A DNA stretch of 64,000 nucleotides, from the NCBI GenBank assembly GCA_025060195.1, contig JANXCQ010000015.1, positions 41,899 through 105,898 of the forward strand, given 5' to 3'. This DNA is from Gemmatales bacterium (lineage in GTDB: Bacteria > Planctomycetota > Planctomycetia > Gemmatales > HRBIN36). Position numbers and translations under genes: made by a program. The notes beneath the pieces were generated by a model. The model saw nothing but the letters and a program-made list of their open reading frames with translations. It made no database searches and was not told the DNA's origin. Positions 15,365-24,550 of the stretch are shown here, piece after piece; within the stretch, counting starts at the first letter, position 1; every line of letters starts with the position of its first letter.

Positions 15365-18300
15365 ATGCCTGTCCGCATCGAAGTCGGTGCCGAGCCGCTA
15401 CCTGGATACCGCTTGCTTAACCGTATTGGCGGAGGCGGATTCGGTGAAGTGTGGCGTGCGGAAGCGCCCGGAGGCTTACTGAAAGCCATTAAGTTTGTTT
15501 ACGGCGACCTTCACTTGCCAGATGGCGACGGCGGAAATCGGGCCCTGCAGGAGTTGAAAGCTCTGGCCCGCGTCAGGAAGGTGCGGCATCCCTTTATTTT
15601 GTCCTTGGAAAGATTTGACGTCGTCGATGGTCAGCTCATTATTGTCATGGAGTTGGCCGACCGCAGCTTGTGGGATCGGTTTCGAGAGTGCCGAAACAAG
15701 GGGTTGGCGGGCATCCCACGCCGCGAATTGTTGGAATATATGGAGGAAGCCGCAGAGGCCTTGGATTTGATGAACATTCAGTATGACCTACAACATCTCG
15801 ACATTAAACCGCAAAACCTGTTCCTCATCCACAATCATGTAAAGGTGGCGGACTTCGGATTAGTAAAAGACCTGCAAGGATTGGCGGCCTCGGTTACGGG
15901 CGGAATCACGCCCGTGTACGCCGCGCCGGAGACCTTCGAAGGCTGGGTCAGCCGTTATAGCGATCAGTACAGTTTAGCGATTGTTTATATGGAATTGTTG
16001 ACAGGAACACGTCCGTTTCGCGCCAGCACGCCCCAGCAACTTATCCACATGCACCTCACTGCCAAGCCCGATTTATCTGCGTTACCCGCCAGTGACCAGC
16101 CGATTATCGCTCGAGCCTTGGCGAAGACCCCGCATGAGCGCCATCCCAGTTGCCTGGAGATGGTGCAAGCGTTGCGGCATGCTGAGGGCGGATCACGCCG
16201 CGTTTTCTTGCCTGGATTTGCCGAGGGGTGTGAAGAAAACGCTGACGTCGAAAACGGCTCCCGTTCACACCAGGTCGAGGAAGCACCGGCGGAGGTAGTC
16301 GCCCCGGCACAGGGCACCGTGATGTTCACCCAGGCAATGGAGCGACGCAGCGAACGTTTGGGCATGGGGGTTTTCGTCCCCGCTTTGATCATCGGTCTGG
16401 GAGGCTGGGCTAAGAGTGTGCTTCAGTACTTCACCAACTGGATCACGGAGCGCTACGGCGCCCTCCGCGAATTACCGCATCTGCGTTTGCTCCACATAGA
16501 CACCGATCCCGAGGCGCATCACAGTTGGGGCGAGGAGTTCCTGACGCAAGGCGGCGAGCTGCTTCTGGCCCGCTTACAACGGCCTGCTCGTTATTTGCGA
16601 CCTAAGGATCAGTTACCTGATGTATCTGAATGGCTGGATCCGCAGATGCTGTATCGCATGCCCCGTAGCCAGGTCACAGGTGGCATTCGCGCCTTGGGGC
16701 GTCTGGCCTTTGTTGAACATTACCGTTCCATCCGGCACCGCCTGGAGCAATTACTGAGCGCTATTACACAGCCACAAGCTCTGGAACAGGCCTGTCAACG
16801 CTGGCAGACGGAAATTCGTTCGGATTGGCCGCTGGTTTTCATTGTGACTCATCTGGCAGGCGGGACAGGAAGCGGCATGCTCTTAGACACCGCGTATGTA
16901 GTGCGCGATATCTTGACTCATATTGGTTATTTTCAGCCTCGAGTGTTCGCGCTGTTGGGTGTTAACGAGGCTGAAAGCCAAGAGGCCAACGTGTTGGCAC
17001 TGGCCAACACTTATGCCGCCCTGACAGAATTGGAGTATTTCCAAAGAGGTGGGAATACATTTCTTGCCCGCTATGAAGCTAAGGGCCCCGTGATACGCGA
17101 CGTTTCGACGCCGTTCTTACATTGCATGCTCGTCCCTTCTAAGCAGGAAAATGATGCCCCACGCATTGCCGCTGAATGGCTCTACCGGGAATTGCTCAGC
17201 CCGCTGGGTCGCCAAGCCAGCTTGATGCGCGGCATGGAGCTATCCCAAGGAAGAAACCAGTCGGCTGGCACTTCGACCCAGGCTTGCACCGGTGGGCAAG
17301 AACACAGGCTAGAGCCTGCCGCTCGCATTTCGATATTCGGTTTAGCTTCCGTGCAACATCCACATCGGCAAATCCTACGCGGTGTGGCCACGCACTGCGC
17401 GGCGCGTCTGGTGCGCGAATGGTGTGAAATCCCTGCCGAGGACTGGGCCGAGCTTCCCCAAACTGGTTGGCGGGACTTAACCGAAACTTTGGCCATTGAA
17501 CCGGAAATCATCGAGGCCGCACTAGAAGAACTGGCGCGCCAAGCATTGGGCGCAGATTTTCCCCACGCAGTCCAACAAGCCCTGGGACAACTGGCCCAGC
17601 ATTACGGTGAACCACCTGTGCTCGCCTGCGCCGCACTCAAGCTGTGGGAAGACTGGCTTGGTAACCCCGACGAGTTGGCGGGTTCGTGGCGGAAATTCGT
17701 AATTCTGCAACCTTGGCGGGAACATTTGGAGAACCTGCGCCAGCATGCGGAAGAAGCCTTAATCAATTGGATTTGGCATTTCCTCGAGGTTCCTGCGGCG
17801 CGTCGAGCTGGTGCCGAAGCCGCTCTTCAATGGGCCATCAGCCAGCTCGATGCTTGGATCCAAGGCCTGGAGCAACGGCGCTCGGACGTCCTGGCGGCAC
17901 AGCGGGCTGCCGAGGAACAACTCGAGAATGCTCTCCACGAATTTGAACGCCTCCAGCGCTCTTGGGCAAGAGACCGACGCATGGAACAACGCAAGCAGGC
18001 CTTCCAGGAACGTTTTTTAACCGCTCTCACGCAACTGGCGATCCTACGTTACCAACGCGTGGCTTTGGAAAACCTCACCCGCACCTATGCCAGCTTGCGC
18101 GGTCGTCTTTCCGATCAAGCCAAGGAGCTCAGTTTTTGTCGCCGCCGCCTTCAGGAATTAGCCCGCGAACTGACTCACGCCGCCACCCAGTTACCCACTC
18201 TAGCCGCAGACCAAGGATATTTCTACGCACAGGGGCACAACTTACCCGAAGCTGTCGAACACGCCCTGCGCCAATTGCCCGAAGAGTTTCTCAGAAGATT

Positions 18301-18838
18301 AGACCAACGGTTCCAAGATCGCCTTCACCAGGAGGCAACCTCCTTGCAGCGTCTATGCACCGCCGGCACTAGCTCCCTCACACACTTGCGCCAAGTCCTG
18401 CTCAGCGAGATAGAGAGTTACCTGCAGGAGCTCTGGCCCAACCAGGATCTTGCTCAACTACTTTTCTTGCAGGATAGCACTCAGCAACGTGTTGCTGCCT
18501 TGCTGCGTCAGCTGTACGAACAAGCAGAACCTACTTGGAGCGGCTCCGGAGCACTTACGTGCCATGCTATCTGCCTGGTAGCCTTGCCAGGTTCACCAGC
18601 GGGTCATGAGTTGGCTCAGAGCGCGCAAGCAACTTTTCCTTCCGACACCGTTTTCCTCATGGGCGATCCTCAAGAAATTTGCGTTTACCGGGAGTATGTA
18701 GGCATCCGCTTCGAGGATCTGCCTCAATTCGGCCGGGAAGCCCGGTACGCCTACGAGCAGGTTTGTTCGCTAGAACATTTCACACCTCATTCGCGGATAG
18801 ACATCGCACCAGCTCAGCAAGTCGCTATCAACATCTAA
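15365..18838 (+). CDS. Ser/Thr protein kinase fused to a tubulin-like domain and coiled coil
   Basis: The 1157-residue protein starts with a Hanks-type kinase (about residues 14-270): the Gly loop IGGGGFGEVW, Lys in KAIKF, catalytic loop HLDIKPQN (Asp146 kept, HRD changed to HLD), DFG in VADFGLVKD and TPVYAAPE in the activation segment. After a linker a tubulin/FtsZ-like (Tubulin_2-type) domain follows: LIIGLGGWAKSV near residue 340 and the G-box HLAGGTGSGML near residue 500, the tubulin signature GGTGSG. Residues about 820-960 are rich in Gln/Glu/Arg/Leu and look like a coiled coil. The C-terminal region is unassigned. There is no membrane helix, so it is probably cytoplasmic. It likely couples phosphorylation to a GTP-dependent assembly or scaffold; the target is unknown. 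The neighbours, ASCH and miaA, do not suggest a role. Confidence 0.85.
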   Translation: MPVRIEVGAEPLPGYRLLNRIGGGGFGEVWRAEAPGGLLKAIKFVYGDLHLPDGDGGNRALQELKALARVRKVRHPFILSLERFDVVDGQLIIVMELADRSLWDRFRECRNKGLAGIPRRELLEYMEEAAEALDLMNIQYDLQHLDIKPQNLFLIHNHVKVADFGLVKDLQGLAASVTGGITPVYAAPETFEGWVSRYSDQYSLAIVYMELLTGTRPFRASTPQQLIHMHLTAKPDLSALPASDQPIIARALAKTPHERHPSCLEMVQALRHAEGGSRRVFLPGFAEGCEENADVENGSRSHQVEEAPAEVVAPAQGTVMFTQAMERRSERLGMGVFVPALIIGLGGWAKSVLQYFTNWITERYGALRELPHLRLLHIDTDPEAHHSWGEEFLTQGGELLLARLQRPARYLRPKDQLPDVSEWLDPQMLYRMPRSQVTGGIRALGRLAFVEHYRSIRHRLEQLLSAITQPQALEQACQRWQTEIRSDWPLVFIVTHLAGGTGSGMLLDTAYVVRDILTHIGYFQPRVFALLGVNEAESQEANVLALANTYAALTELEYFQRGGNTFLARYEAKGPVIRDVSTPFLHCMLVPSKQENDAPRIAAEWLYRELLSPLGRQASLMRGMELSQGRNQSAGTSTQACTGGQEHRLEPAARISIFGLASVQHPHRQILRGVATHCAARLVREWCEIPAEDWAELPQTGWRDLTETLAIEPEIIEAALEELARQALGADFPHAVQQALGQLAQHYGEPPVLACAALKLWEDWLGNPDELAGSWRKFVILQPWREHLENLRQHAEEALINWIWHFLEVPAARRAGAEAALQWAISQLDAWIQGLEQRRSDVLAAQRAAEEQLENALHEFERLQRSWARDRRMEQRKQAFQERFLTALTQLAILRYQRVALENLTRTYASLRGRLSDQAKELSFCRRRLQELARELTHAATQLPTLAADQGYFYAQGHNLPEAVEHALRQLPEEFLRRLDQRFQDRLHQEATSLQRLCTAGTSSLTHLRQVLLSEIESYLQELWPNQDLAQLLFLQDSTQQRVAALLRQLYEQAEPTWSGSGALTCHAICLVALPGSPAGHELAQSAQATFPSDTVFLMGDPQEICVYREYVGIRFEDLPQFGREARYAYEQVCSLEHFTPHSRIDIAPAQQVAINI

Positions 18839-18948
18839 GTCGTCTCACTTCAGCTGGGCAGCGTTTCGTGCTTATCAGGAGTTCACCGCAGTGCGCTCCC
18901 GAGCATATACTTCTATGATTCCTCTAAGCAAAGGAGGTAGTCGCCGTC

Positions 18949-19908
18949 TTGACTCCAGAGCCTTTTCTGGATTGCTTCGTACTTACGGGCCCCACCGCCT
19001 CCGGGAAAACCGACGTTGGCCTCATCCTGGCGCGTCGGCTCAACGCCGAAATTATTTCGATGGACTCGATGGCACTATATCGCGGCATGGATATTGGCAC
19101 CGCCAAACCGTCCCGCGAAGCACGGCAACAAGTGCCCCATCACTTAGTGGATGTGTTAGAGCCCTGGGAATCGGCCAATGTTGCGTGGTGGTTACGTCAA
19201 GCGGCACGCTGCGTGCGCGACATTCGTGCCCGGGGCAAACAAGTCTTATTTGTCGGGGGCACCCCTCTTTACCTGAAGGCGCTCATGTGCGGTCTCTTCG
19301 AGGGTCCTGGCGCCGATCCTGAGTTGCGTCGCGAATTGGAACAATATCGCTGCGACGAGTTATACGCTCGTCTGCTCCATGTGGATCCCCTGGCGGCGCA
19401 GCGGATTCATCCGTCTGATAAACGCCGCCTCGTACGCGCGTTAGAGGTTTGGCATCTCACGGGTCGGCCTCTTAGCTCTTGGCAAAATCAATTCGACCAT
19501 CCTTGGCCGAGAAAGTATCCTCCGGTTTGGCTGGATCTGCCTCGCCCAGACTTATACCGTCGCATCGAGCAACGTATAGATGCTATGCTCGCCGCGGGCT
19601 TAGAACAGGAGGTACGCAGACTCTGGCAACCCGAATCGCAGGCTTCTCTCCCCCTTAGCCGACAAGCCCGTCAAGCACTGGGTTATAAGGAACTCATCTC
19701 TTACTTAGAAGGCAGGTGCACCCGAGAACAAGCAATCGAACGCATCAAGATTAGGACTCGCAATTATGCTAAGCATCAAATCACCTGGTTTCGCCATCTG
19801 CCTGGCCTAGTGCGCTTGGCTATTCAAGCAGACGAGGGAGCCGAAACCGTGGCCCAACGCGTCTACCAAATTTGGTTTCCCTGCACTAAGTCATTAGCTG
19901 TTTCTTGA
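18949..19908 (+). CDS. miaA: tRNA dimethylallyltransferase MiaA
   Basis: This 319-residue enzyme transfers a dimethylallyl group from DMAPP to N6 of A37 in tRNAs reading UNN codons. It shows the P-loop GPTASGKT, the SMDSMALYRGMDIGTAKP motif that matches the DSxQxYxxxxIGTAKP signature with a Gln-to-Ala change, HHLVDVLEP, VGGTPLYLKAL and the C-terminal TRNYAKHQITWFRH motif. Length matches the family. The start is TTG 18949 with AAGGAGG at 18931-18937, about 11 bases upstream. It lies alone between the kinase-tubulin gene and treZ; the hfq partner common in proteobacteria is absent. Confidence 0.95.
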   Translation: MTPEPFLDCFVLTGPTASGKTDVGLILARRLNAEIISMDSMALYRGMDIGTAKPSREARQQVPHHLVDVLEPWESANVAWWLRQAARCVRDIRARGKQVLFVGGTPLYLKALMCGLFEGPGADPELRRELEQYRCDELYARLLHVDPLAAQRIHPSDKRRLVRALEVWHLTGRPLSSWQNQFDHPWPRKYPPVWLDLPRPDLYRRIEQRIDAMLAAGLEQEVRRLWQPESQASLPLSRQARQALGYKELISYLEGRCTREQAIERIKIRTRNYAKHQITWFRHLPGLVRLAIQADEGAETVAQRVYQIWFPCTKSLAVS

Positions 19909-19974
19909 AAATGTTTTCCTCTACTGAAAATAGAGTGTTACTTGGACGGTATACCCAGTCTTGAGAGGAAACCT

Positions 19975-21882
19975 ATGGGGCGATCTCAATTCCTGCGGCA
20001 AATCGGGCCTCATGCTTTAGAGGACGGTAGTGTCCGTTGGCGTGTCTGGGCACCTAATGCCTATCATGTGGACTTAGTGCTATATACCGCTGCTGGCGGT
20101 CAGGAAATCATTCCCATGTCGGCCGAGGAGCATGGTTACTTCTCCGTGAGCCTGGCGAACATAAGCGAAGGGCAGGCATATGCCTACCGCTTAGATGATC
20201 AGGGGACCTATCCTGACCCCGCCTCGCTTTGGCAGCCTTGGGGTGTCCATAATCCCTCCGCAGTAGTGCGCACCGAGCGATTTTCCTGGACTGACCAGAA
20301 CTGGCGCGGCGTTTCGTGCACGAACTTAGCTATTTATGAACTCCATTGTGGCACTTTTACCGAATCGGGGAAACTTGACGCGATTATAGATCGGTTGCCT
20401 GACTTGGTAGATCTAGGTGTTACCGCTATCGAACTCATGCCCGTGGCCCAATTTCCCGGCGAACGCAATTGGGGCTATGACGGGGTGCATTTATATGCCG
20501 TGCAAAACAGTTATGGAGGTCCTTGGGCGCTTGCACGTTTAGTAGACGCCTGTCATGCTCACGGCTTAGCTGTGATTTTAGATGTAGTCTATAACCATCT
20601 CGGTCCTGAGGGGAATTACTTAGAACGTTTTGGCCCGTATTTTACCGATCGGTATCGGACACCTTGGGGTCCTGCCTTCAATTATGACGGCCCGGATTCA
20701 GACGGTGTGCGTCAGTTCGTCTGCGACAATGTGCGTCTATGGTTAGAGGAATATCACCTAGATGGCTTGCGTCTTGATGCAGTACATGCGATTTATGATA
20801 TGACGGCTCAGCATATTCTCACGGACATTCGACGCGTTGCTGAGGAAGCTGCCGCGCGGCGCGGATGGCCTGCTTTGGTGATAGCCGAGAGCAACCTTAA
20901 CGACCCGCGCCTAGTTCGGGAAGAATGCTTAGGCGGCTACGGTTTGCATGCTGTGTGGAATGATGATTATCATCATGCTCTGCATGCTTACTATACTGGC
21001 GAAAGACAAGCTTATTGTGTGGATTTCGGGAAACCTGAACATATCGTCAAGGCTTGGCGGGAGACTTATGTTCTAGATGGAATCTATAGTCATTACAGAA
21101 GGCGTCGCCACGGTGCTCCTGTCGGCGATGTGAGTGGCGAGCGCTTCATAGTCTACTTGCAAAATCATGACTTAGTAGCTAATCGTGCGCGGGCAGAGCG
21201 GCTCATTCAGCTTCTGCCCCCACCGGTGTATCGCCAAGCCATATGCTTAGTACTTGCTGCCCCTTATATTCCACTGCTGTTTATGGGTGAAGAATACGGG
21301 GAGGACAGGCCTTTTTACTTTTTCACGTCTTTTGAGGATAGGCGTTTGGCCGAGCAGATACGTGAGGGCCGACGTAAGGAGCTGGCAAGGCTCGGGTGGG
21401 TAGCTGAGGTACCTGATCCCCAAGCCGTGGAGACATTCTTGGCGTCCAAAATTTCCTGGCGCTGGTCAGAAATCAAGGGTCGGGCCCAGCTGCGGCAACT
21501 CTATAAGGATTTGCTCCAATGTCGCAAAGTGTGGCCTGCCTGGCGGGATTTCACCTCCCGCGACGCCGAGTTGGTTCCTTCAGCTCATCCACAAGTTCTT
21601 CAACTGTGGCGCGGACCTCGTCAGGGAGTTAGTACACGCATCGTGTGTAATCTTACCCATCAGCCCCAACCTTGTCCGGTTGGTCAGAAAAACGAAGCGG
21701 TGTTGCTAAGCAGTGAATGGCCGCGCTACGGCGGCGCTCGAGCGCCAGACAGCGATTATACCATACTACTACCATGGGAATGCCTGATTCTCGGACCATC
21801 CGAATGGCGCTGGTTGGAAACTCATCAGACGGAATCTTCGCCGGGAGATTCTAATCAACCTGATGGCGAATCAGGCGGCTAG
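19975..21882 (+). CDS. treZ: Malto-oligosyltrehalose trehalohydrolase TreZ
   Basis: This 635-residue GH13 enzyme releases trehalose from maltooligosyltrehalose (TreY-TreZ pathway). An N-terminal E-set domain (VRWRVWAPNAYHVDL) precedes the catalytic barrel: IYELHCGTFTESG, DVVYNHLGPEGNYL, GLRLDAVHAI (nucleophile Asp), VIAESNLND (acid/base Glu) and LQNHDL (third Asp). The last motif is usually NHDQxGNRA; here it is NHDLVANRA. FMGEEYGE is also typical of TreZ. I chose ATG 19975 because GAGAGG at 19963-19968 precedes it; the frame opens at TTG 19942. TreY, the partner, is not in the window. Confidence 0.93.
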   Translation: MGRSQFLRQIGPHALEDGSVRWRVWAPNAYHVDLVLYTAAGGQEIIPMSAEEHGYFSVSLANISEGQAYAYRLDDQGTYPDPASLWQPWGVHNPSAVVRTERFSWTDQNWRGVSCTNLAIYELHCGTFTESGKLDAIIDRLPDLVDLGVTAIELMPVAQFPGERNWGYDGVHLYAVQNSYGGPWALARLVDACHAHGLAVILDVVYNHLGPEGNYLERFGPYFTDRYRTPWGPAFNYDGPDSDGVRQFVCDNVRLWLEEYHLDGLRLDAVHAIYDMTAQHILTDIRRVAEEAAARRGWPALVIAESNLNDPRLVREECLGGYGLHAVWNDDYHHALHAYYTGERQAYCVDFGKPEHIVKAWRETYVLDGIYSHYRRRRHGAPVGDVSGERFIVYLQNHDLVANRARAERLIQLLPPPVYRQAICLVLAAPYIPLLFMGEEYGEDRPFYFFTSFEDRRLAEQIREGRRKELARLGWVAEVPDPQAVETFLASKISWRWSEIKGRAQLRQLYKDLLQCRKVWPAWRDFTSRDAELVPSAHPQVLQLWRGPRQGVSTRIVCNLTHQPQPCPVGQKNEAVLLSSEWPRYGGARAPDSDYTILLPWECLILGPSEWRWLETHQTESSPGDSNQPDGESGG

Positions 21883-22190
21883 ATATTTATCTAAGTTCGC
21901 CGCTTATCTTGTATATAGTTCAGGCAGATATAGAACCTACACGGGCGTTCATTCTCGAACATAGAGCCTGATTGTATTACAACTTTTCGATAACAAAATT
22001 AGCATACAGCTAAGATTGGGCTTGGACAAATCTTAAACCCCATGTGGGAGAAGCTTAGGGCCTAAGTTCAATAAGTTACACGTCAGGATAATATTAGTGT
22101 TGGTAGTGCCGTGTCCTTGTTCTGTCCCTCCCTAAACCAAATATAACAAGTTTTGCTTCGGGGTGATAGTAGGCTTAAATCCAGAGCGTT
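21883..22190. other. 308-base AT-rich intergenic gap
   Basis: This gap lies between the convergent treZ and CARF-nuclease genes. It holds no open frame of note, no CRISPR-like repeats and no clear intrinsic terminator. Confidence 0.5.
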
Positions 22191-23786
22191 TTAGTTGCGG
22201 GAAACTAAATACTGATGAAGAAACTGGGACAAGGCTTCTTCGAATGTGCCGATTTCATATTGAGTGGGCTCACCGTATTCGTTGAGCGCGGTATAGTACC
22301 GCGGCTGGTCAGGCAGGGTAAACGGGAGATAATGAATTTCCTGGTGCTTAGAAAGCCTTTGGCGATTGTCGTGCATCCGTTGTAGGTTGGGTTCCAGGCC
22401 TGGGACGGAGGTTGTAAACATGGGCGCGCACACAGCCAAACGTGCCCCGAGCGAGCCGATGCGTTTCAAATTCGCAATTCGAGCGTCGAGGTCTTTGCGA
22501 TCCCATACGCCGGTTTTGCATTCGATGTGCAACAGAATAGCGTTTTTCAGGACGAGTAATACATCGAACTCGGCAGCTACGTTGTCGGGATTATCCTGCG
22601 GAGAGACGCGCACCCCTAGCCAGACGGATTGGACAATTTCGCGATATTGGGGTTGGTTTAGCTGTCGCAGGATACGTCGCGCCACGGCCACTTCGAATTC
22701 GTCGCCCAGGGTGATCAAGCCATTAGACGGATTCTGACTTTCGCTGGGTCCAGCATTTTGCTCGACGTACACACGGACAAGGGCGCACGCATGAAAGAAT
22801 AATTGCTGTGCCATCTCAGTGCTGAGGGATTGCTCACCGGGAGTAGTCGGTTTACCGTCGAGGATCAGTTTCCTCAGGCGTTCGCGCCACGCATGCAACT
22901 CCGATGGCGGAATTAGGCCTGTCGCCAGTTCACGATAATTCGCGTAATCGAGTTGTCCGATAAGCGGCGAGCTTGCGAGCAAATTGACGGTAGCATGATA
23001 AAGGTTTTCGTACATCTGCTCAGGGAAATCGGTTCGCTTAGTAAGCAAAAAGGCGCTGGCCGTGCGGCACCAACGCTGCCAGGCATCAGAAGCACTCCGG
23101 CTGAGAGATTCAAGGAGGTCCTGACCGATCAAGGAAGTGACTGACACCCAGCGTTGCTTGCCTAGTTGTTGTTGTTGACGCTGTTGAGTCACCTGGAGCG
23201 TGTAAGTGGTGTCGAGACCATAGCGTGTTTCGGGTACTGGCTTGACCTCGTTGGGATGCATCACGCTATAAATACGGCCAAACCTGGTGGATGAGTGAAT
23301 CATATAGCCGCTAGCCAGAAGGATGTGCGGCAGGTCAAGCGCATGGGCTTTATAAGCTGTCGGTTCCACAGCTCGGTCCCAACCGCTGGGGAATTGGCAG
23401 TAGCCGGCGGGACGATCGTAGCCATACAGCAAGATAGGTTCTAACCCACGCCAGATTTCGTAGATGACCACACTCATCAGCTTATGTCCGCCGTTGAGAA
23501 CCAGGACGGGTTTCAGTTTTTCGCGCTGACAACGCTCCATGATCGGTGTTAACACCGACTTCCAGGCGCGAGCATCAAGCCGCGGCGGTAATACCACGCA
23601 TTCGCTCTCGATGTCAAATTGGTGGAGGATGCCTAGAGCTGGTTTCGTCCACTGATGCTTGGCGGCCTCGGGAGTTTCTAACCAGAGGGCGAGGTCCCCC
23701 TTCCGGCCGATTTCAAGGAGGGGAGGGAGATTAGCGATGTTTTGACCAGTGGAAATGACGACGAAAAGGTGTCGGTTCTTGGGCAT
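22191..23786 (-). CDS. CARF domain / PD-(D/E)XK nuclease, Card1/Can2-like (DUF1887 family)
   Basis: The 531-residue protein starts with a CARF-like Rossmann domain (VVISTGQNIANLPPLL and GDLALWLETPEA, then NGGHKLMSVV at about residues 95-105, matching the TGGTKxM motif that touches cyclic oligoadenylate). The C-terminal nuclease has GDEFEVAVA, then EFDVLL near residue 404 and HIECKTG near 420: the D...ExK centre of DUF1887 enzymes such as Card1/Can2. These are activated by cyclic oligoadenylates from type III CRISPR complexes and cut DNA and/or RNA. Card1 is about 370 residues, so a central insert of about 150 residues is present. ATG 23786 has GAGAGG 7 bases upstream. It is 95 bases downstream of cmk on the same strand. 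No Cas10, Cas genes or array are in view. Confidence 0.82.
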   Translation of the reverse strand: MPKNRHLFVVISTGQNIANLPPLLEIGRKGDLALWLETPEAAKHQWTKPALGILHQFDIESECVVLPPRLDARAWKSVLTPIMERCQREKLKPVLVLNGGHKLMSVVIYEIWRGLEPILLYGYDRPAGYCQFPSGWDRAVEPTAYKAHALDLPHILLASGYMIHSSTRFGRIYSVMHPNEVKPVPETRYGLDTTYTLQVTQQRQQQQLGKQRWVSVTSLIGQDLLESLSRSASDAWQRWCRTASAFLLTKRTDFPEQMYENLYHATVNLLASSPLIGQLDYANYRELATGLIPPSELHAWRERLRKLILDGKPTTPGEQSLSTEMAQQLFFHACALVRVYVEQNAGPSESQNPSNGLITLGDEFEVAVARRILRQLNQPQYREIVQSVWLGVRVSPQDNPDNVAAEFDVLLVLKNAILLHIECKTGVWDRKDLDARIANLKRIGSLGARLAVCAPMFTTSVPGLEPNLQRMHDNRQRLSKHQEIHYLPFTLPDQPRYYTALNEYGEPTQYEIGTFEEALSQFLHQYLVSRN

Positions 23787-23881
23787 GGTGGTTCCTCTCG
23801 GAGGCAAGCGCAGCCGGTGACTAGTCCCCAAAACTAAAACGCGAAGTTTGCTGAGAAAGTGACAGTAAACGCAGCTTTGCT

Positions 23882-24547
23882 CTATCGGTTGGCGTTCCCC
23901 TGCAATCGTCGGCGGACGTGCTCTTCGAGCAAGTCAAGCACTTGCTCCGCGCTGAGATGGGAAGTGTCCACGATAATGGCATCGGGAGCAGGTTGCAACG
24001 GGGCCAGACAACGCTGAGCGTCGCGCTGGTCTCGTTCCTGTTGCTGGCGGAGCACTTCTTCATATGGAATGTTCAAACCGAGTTGACGTAGCTCGCGCCA
24101 ACGTCGCAGGGCGCGGACTTCGGGAGCGGCAGTGAGGAAAAACTTACACTCGGCATGGGGAAAAATTTTCGTGCCTTGGTCGCGGCCTTCAGTAACCAGA
24201 TTTGTCCTCTGACCGAATTGGCGTTGGAGTTGCCCGAGGAATTGGCGCACCGAAGGACTATCGGCCACTTGACGAGCTAGTTCGGTAATTTCGGGGCGGC
24301 GGATTACTTCGCTGACGTCTTGACCATTAAGGAACATGCGGCCACCTTGCCATTCGAGTCGCAGTTGAGGTAGCAGGGAGGCTAGGGCTGCTTCATCGGT
24401 GGGCGAAATGCCCGCTTGTTGGACCGCCAGGGCTACGGCGCGGTACATCGCCCCGGTGTCCAGGAAGGTAAAACCGAGGCGTTGGGCTAACCCTCGAGCT
24501 GCCGTACTTTTTCCCGCGCCCGCGGGACCGTCAATGGTAATGATCAT
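23882..24547 (-). CDS. cmk: Cytidylate kinase
   Basis: The 221-residue protein phosphorylates CMP and dCMP using ATP. It has the P-loop IDGPAGAGKST, the substrate motif LDTGAMYRAVAL, an NMP-binding insert (NGQDVSEVIRRPEIT) and the VTEGRDQGT segment, where most Cmk have GRDxGT; the Lys-Phe-Phe-Leu-Thr-Ala-Ala core (KFFLTAAPEVRA), and a C-terminal VDTSHLSAEQVL. Length is normal. It starts 3 bases after the ROK gene stop, so it is in one operon with the two upstream genes. The CARF nuclease gene follows after 95 bases and may share its transcript. Confidence 0.95.
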   Translation of the reverse strand: MIITIDGPAGAGKSTAARGLAQRLGFTFLDTGAMYRAVALAVQQAGISPTDEAALASLLPQLRLEWQGGRMFLNGQDVSEVIRRPEITELARQVADSPSVRQFLGQLQRQFGQRTNLVTEGRDQGTKIFPHAECKFFLTAAPEVRALRRWRELRQLGLNIPYEEVLRQQQERDQRDAQRCLAPLQPAPDAIIVDTSHLSAEQVLDLLEEHVRRRLQGNANR

Positions 24548-24550
24548 GGT

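Noticed and set aside
21883..23881. A CRISPR array or further cas genes next to the CARF nuclease
   Set aside because: No regularly spaced repeats are visible on either side and the neighbours are treZ and cmk.
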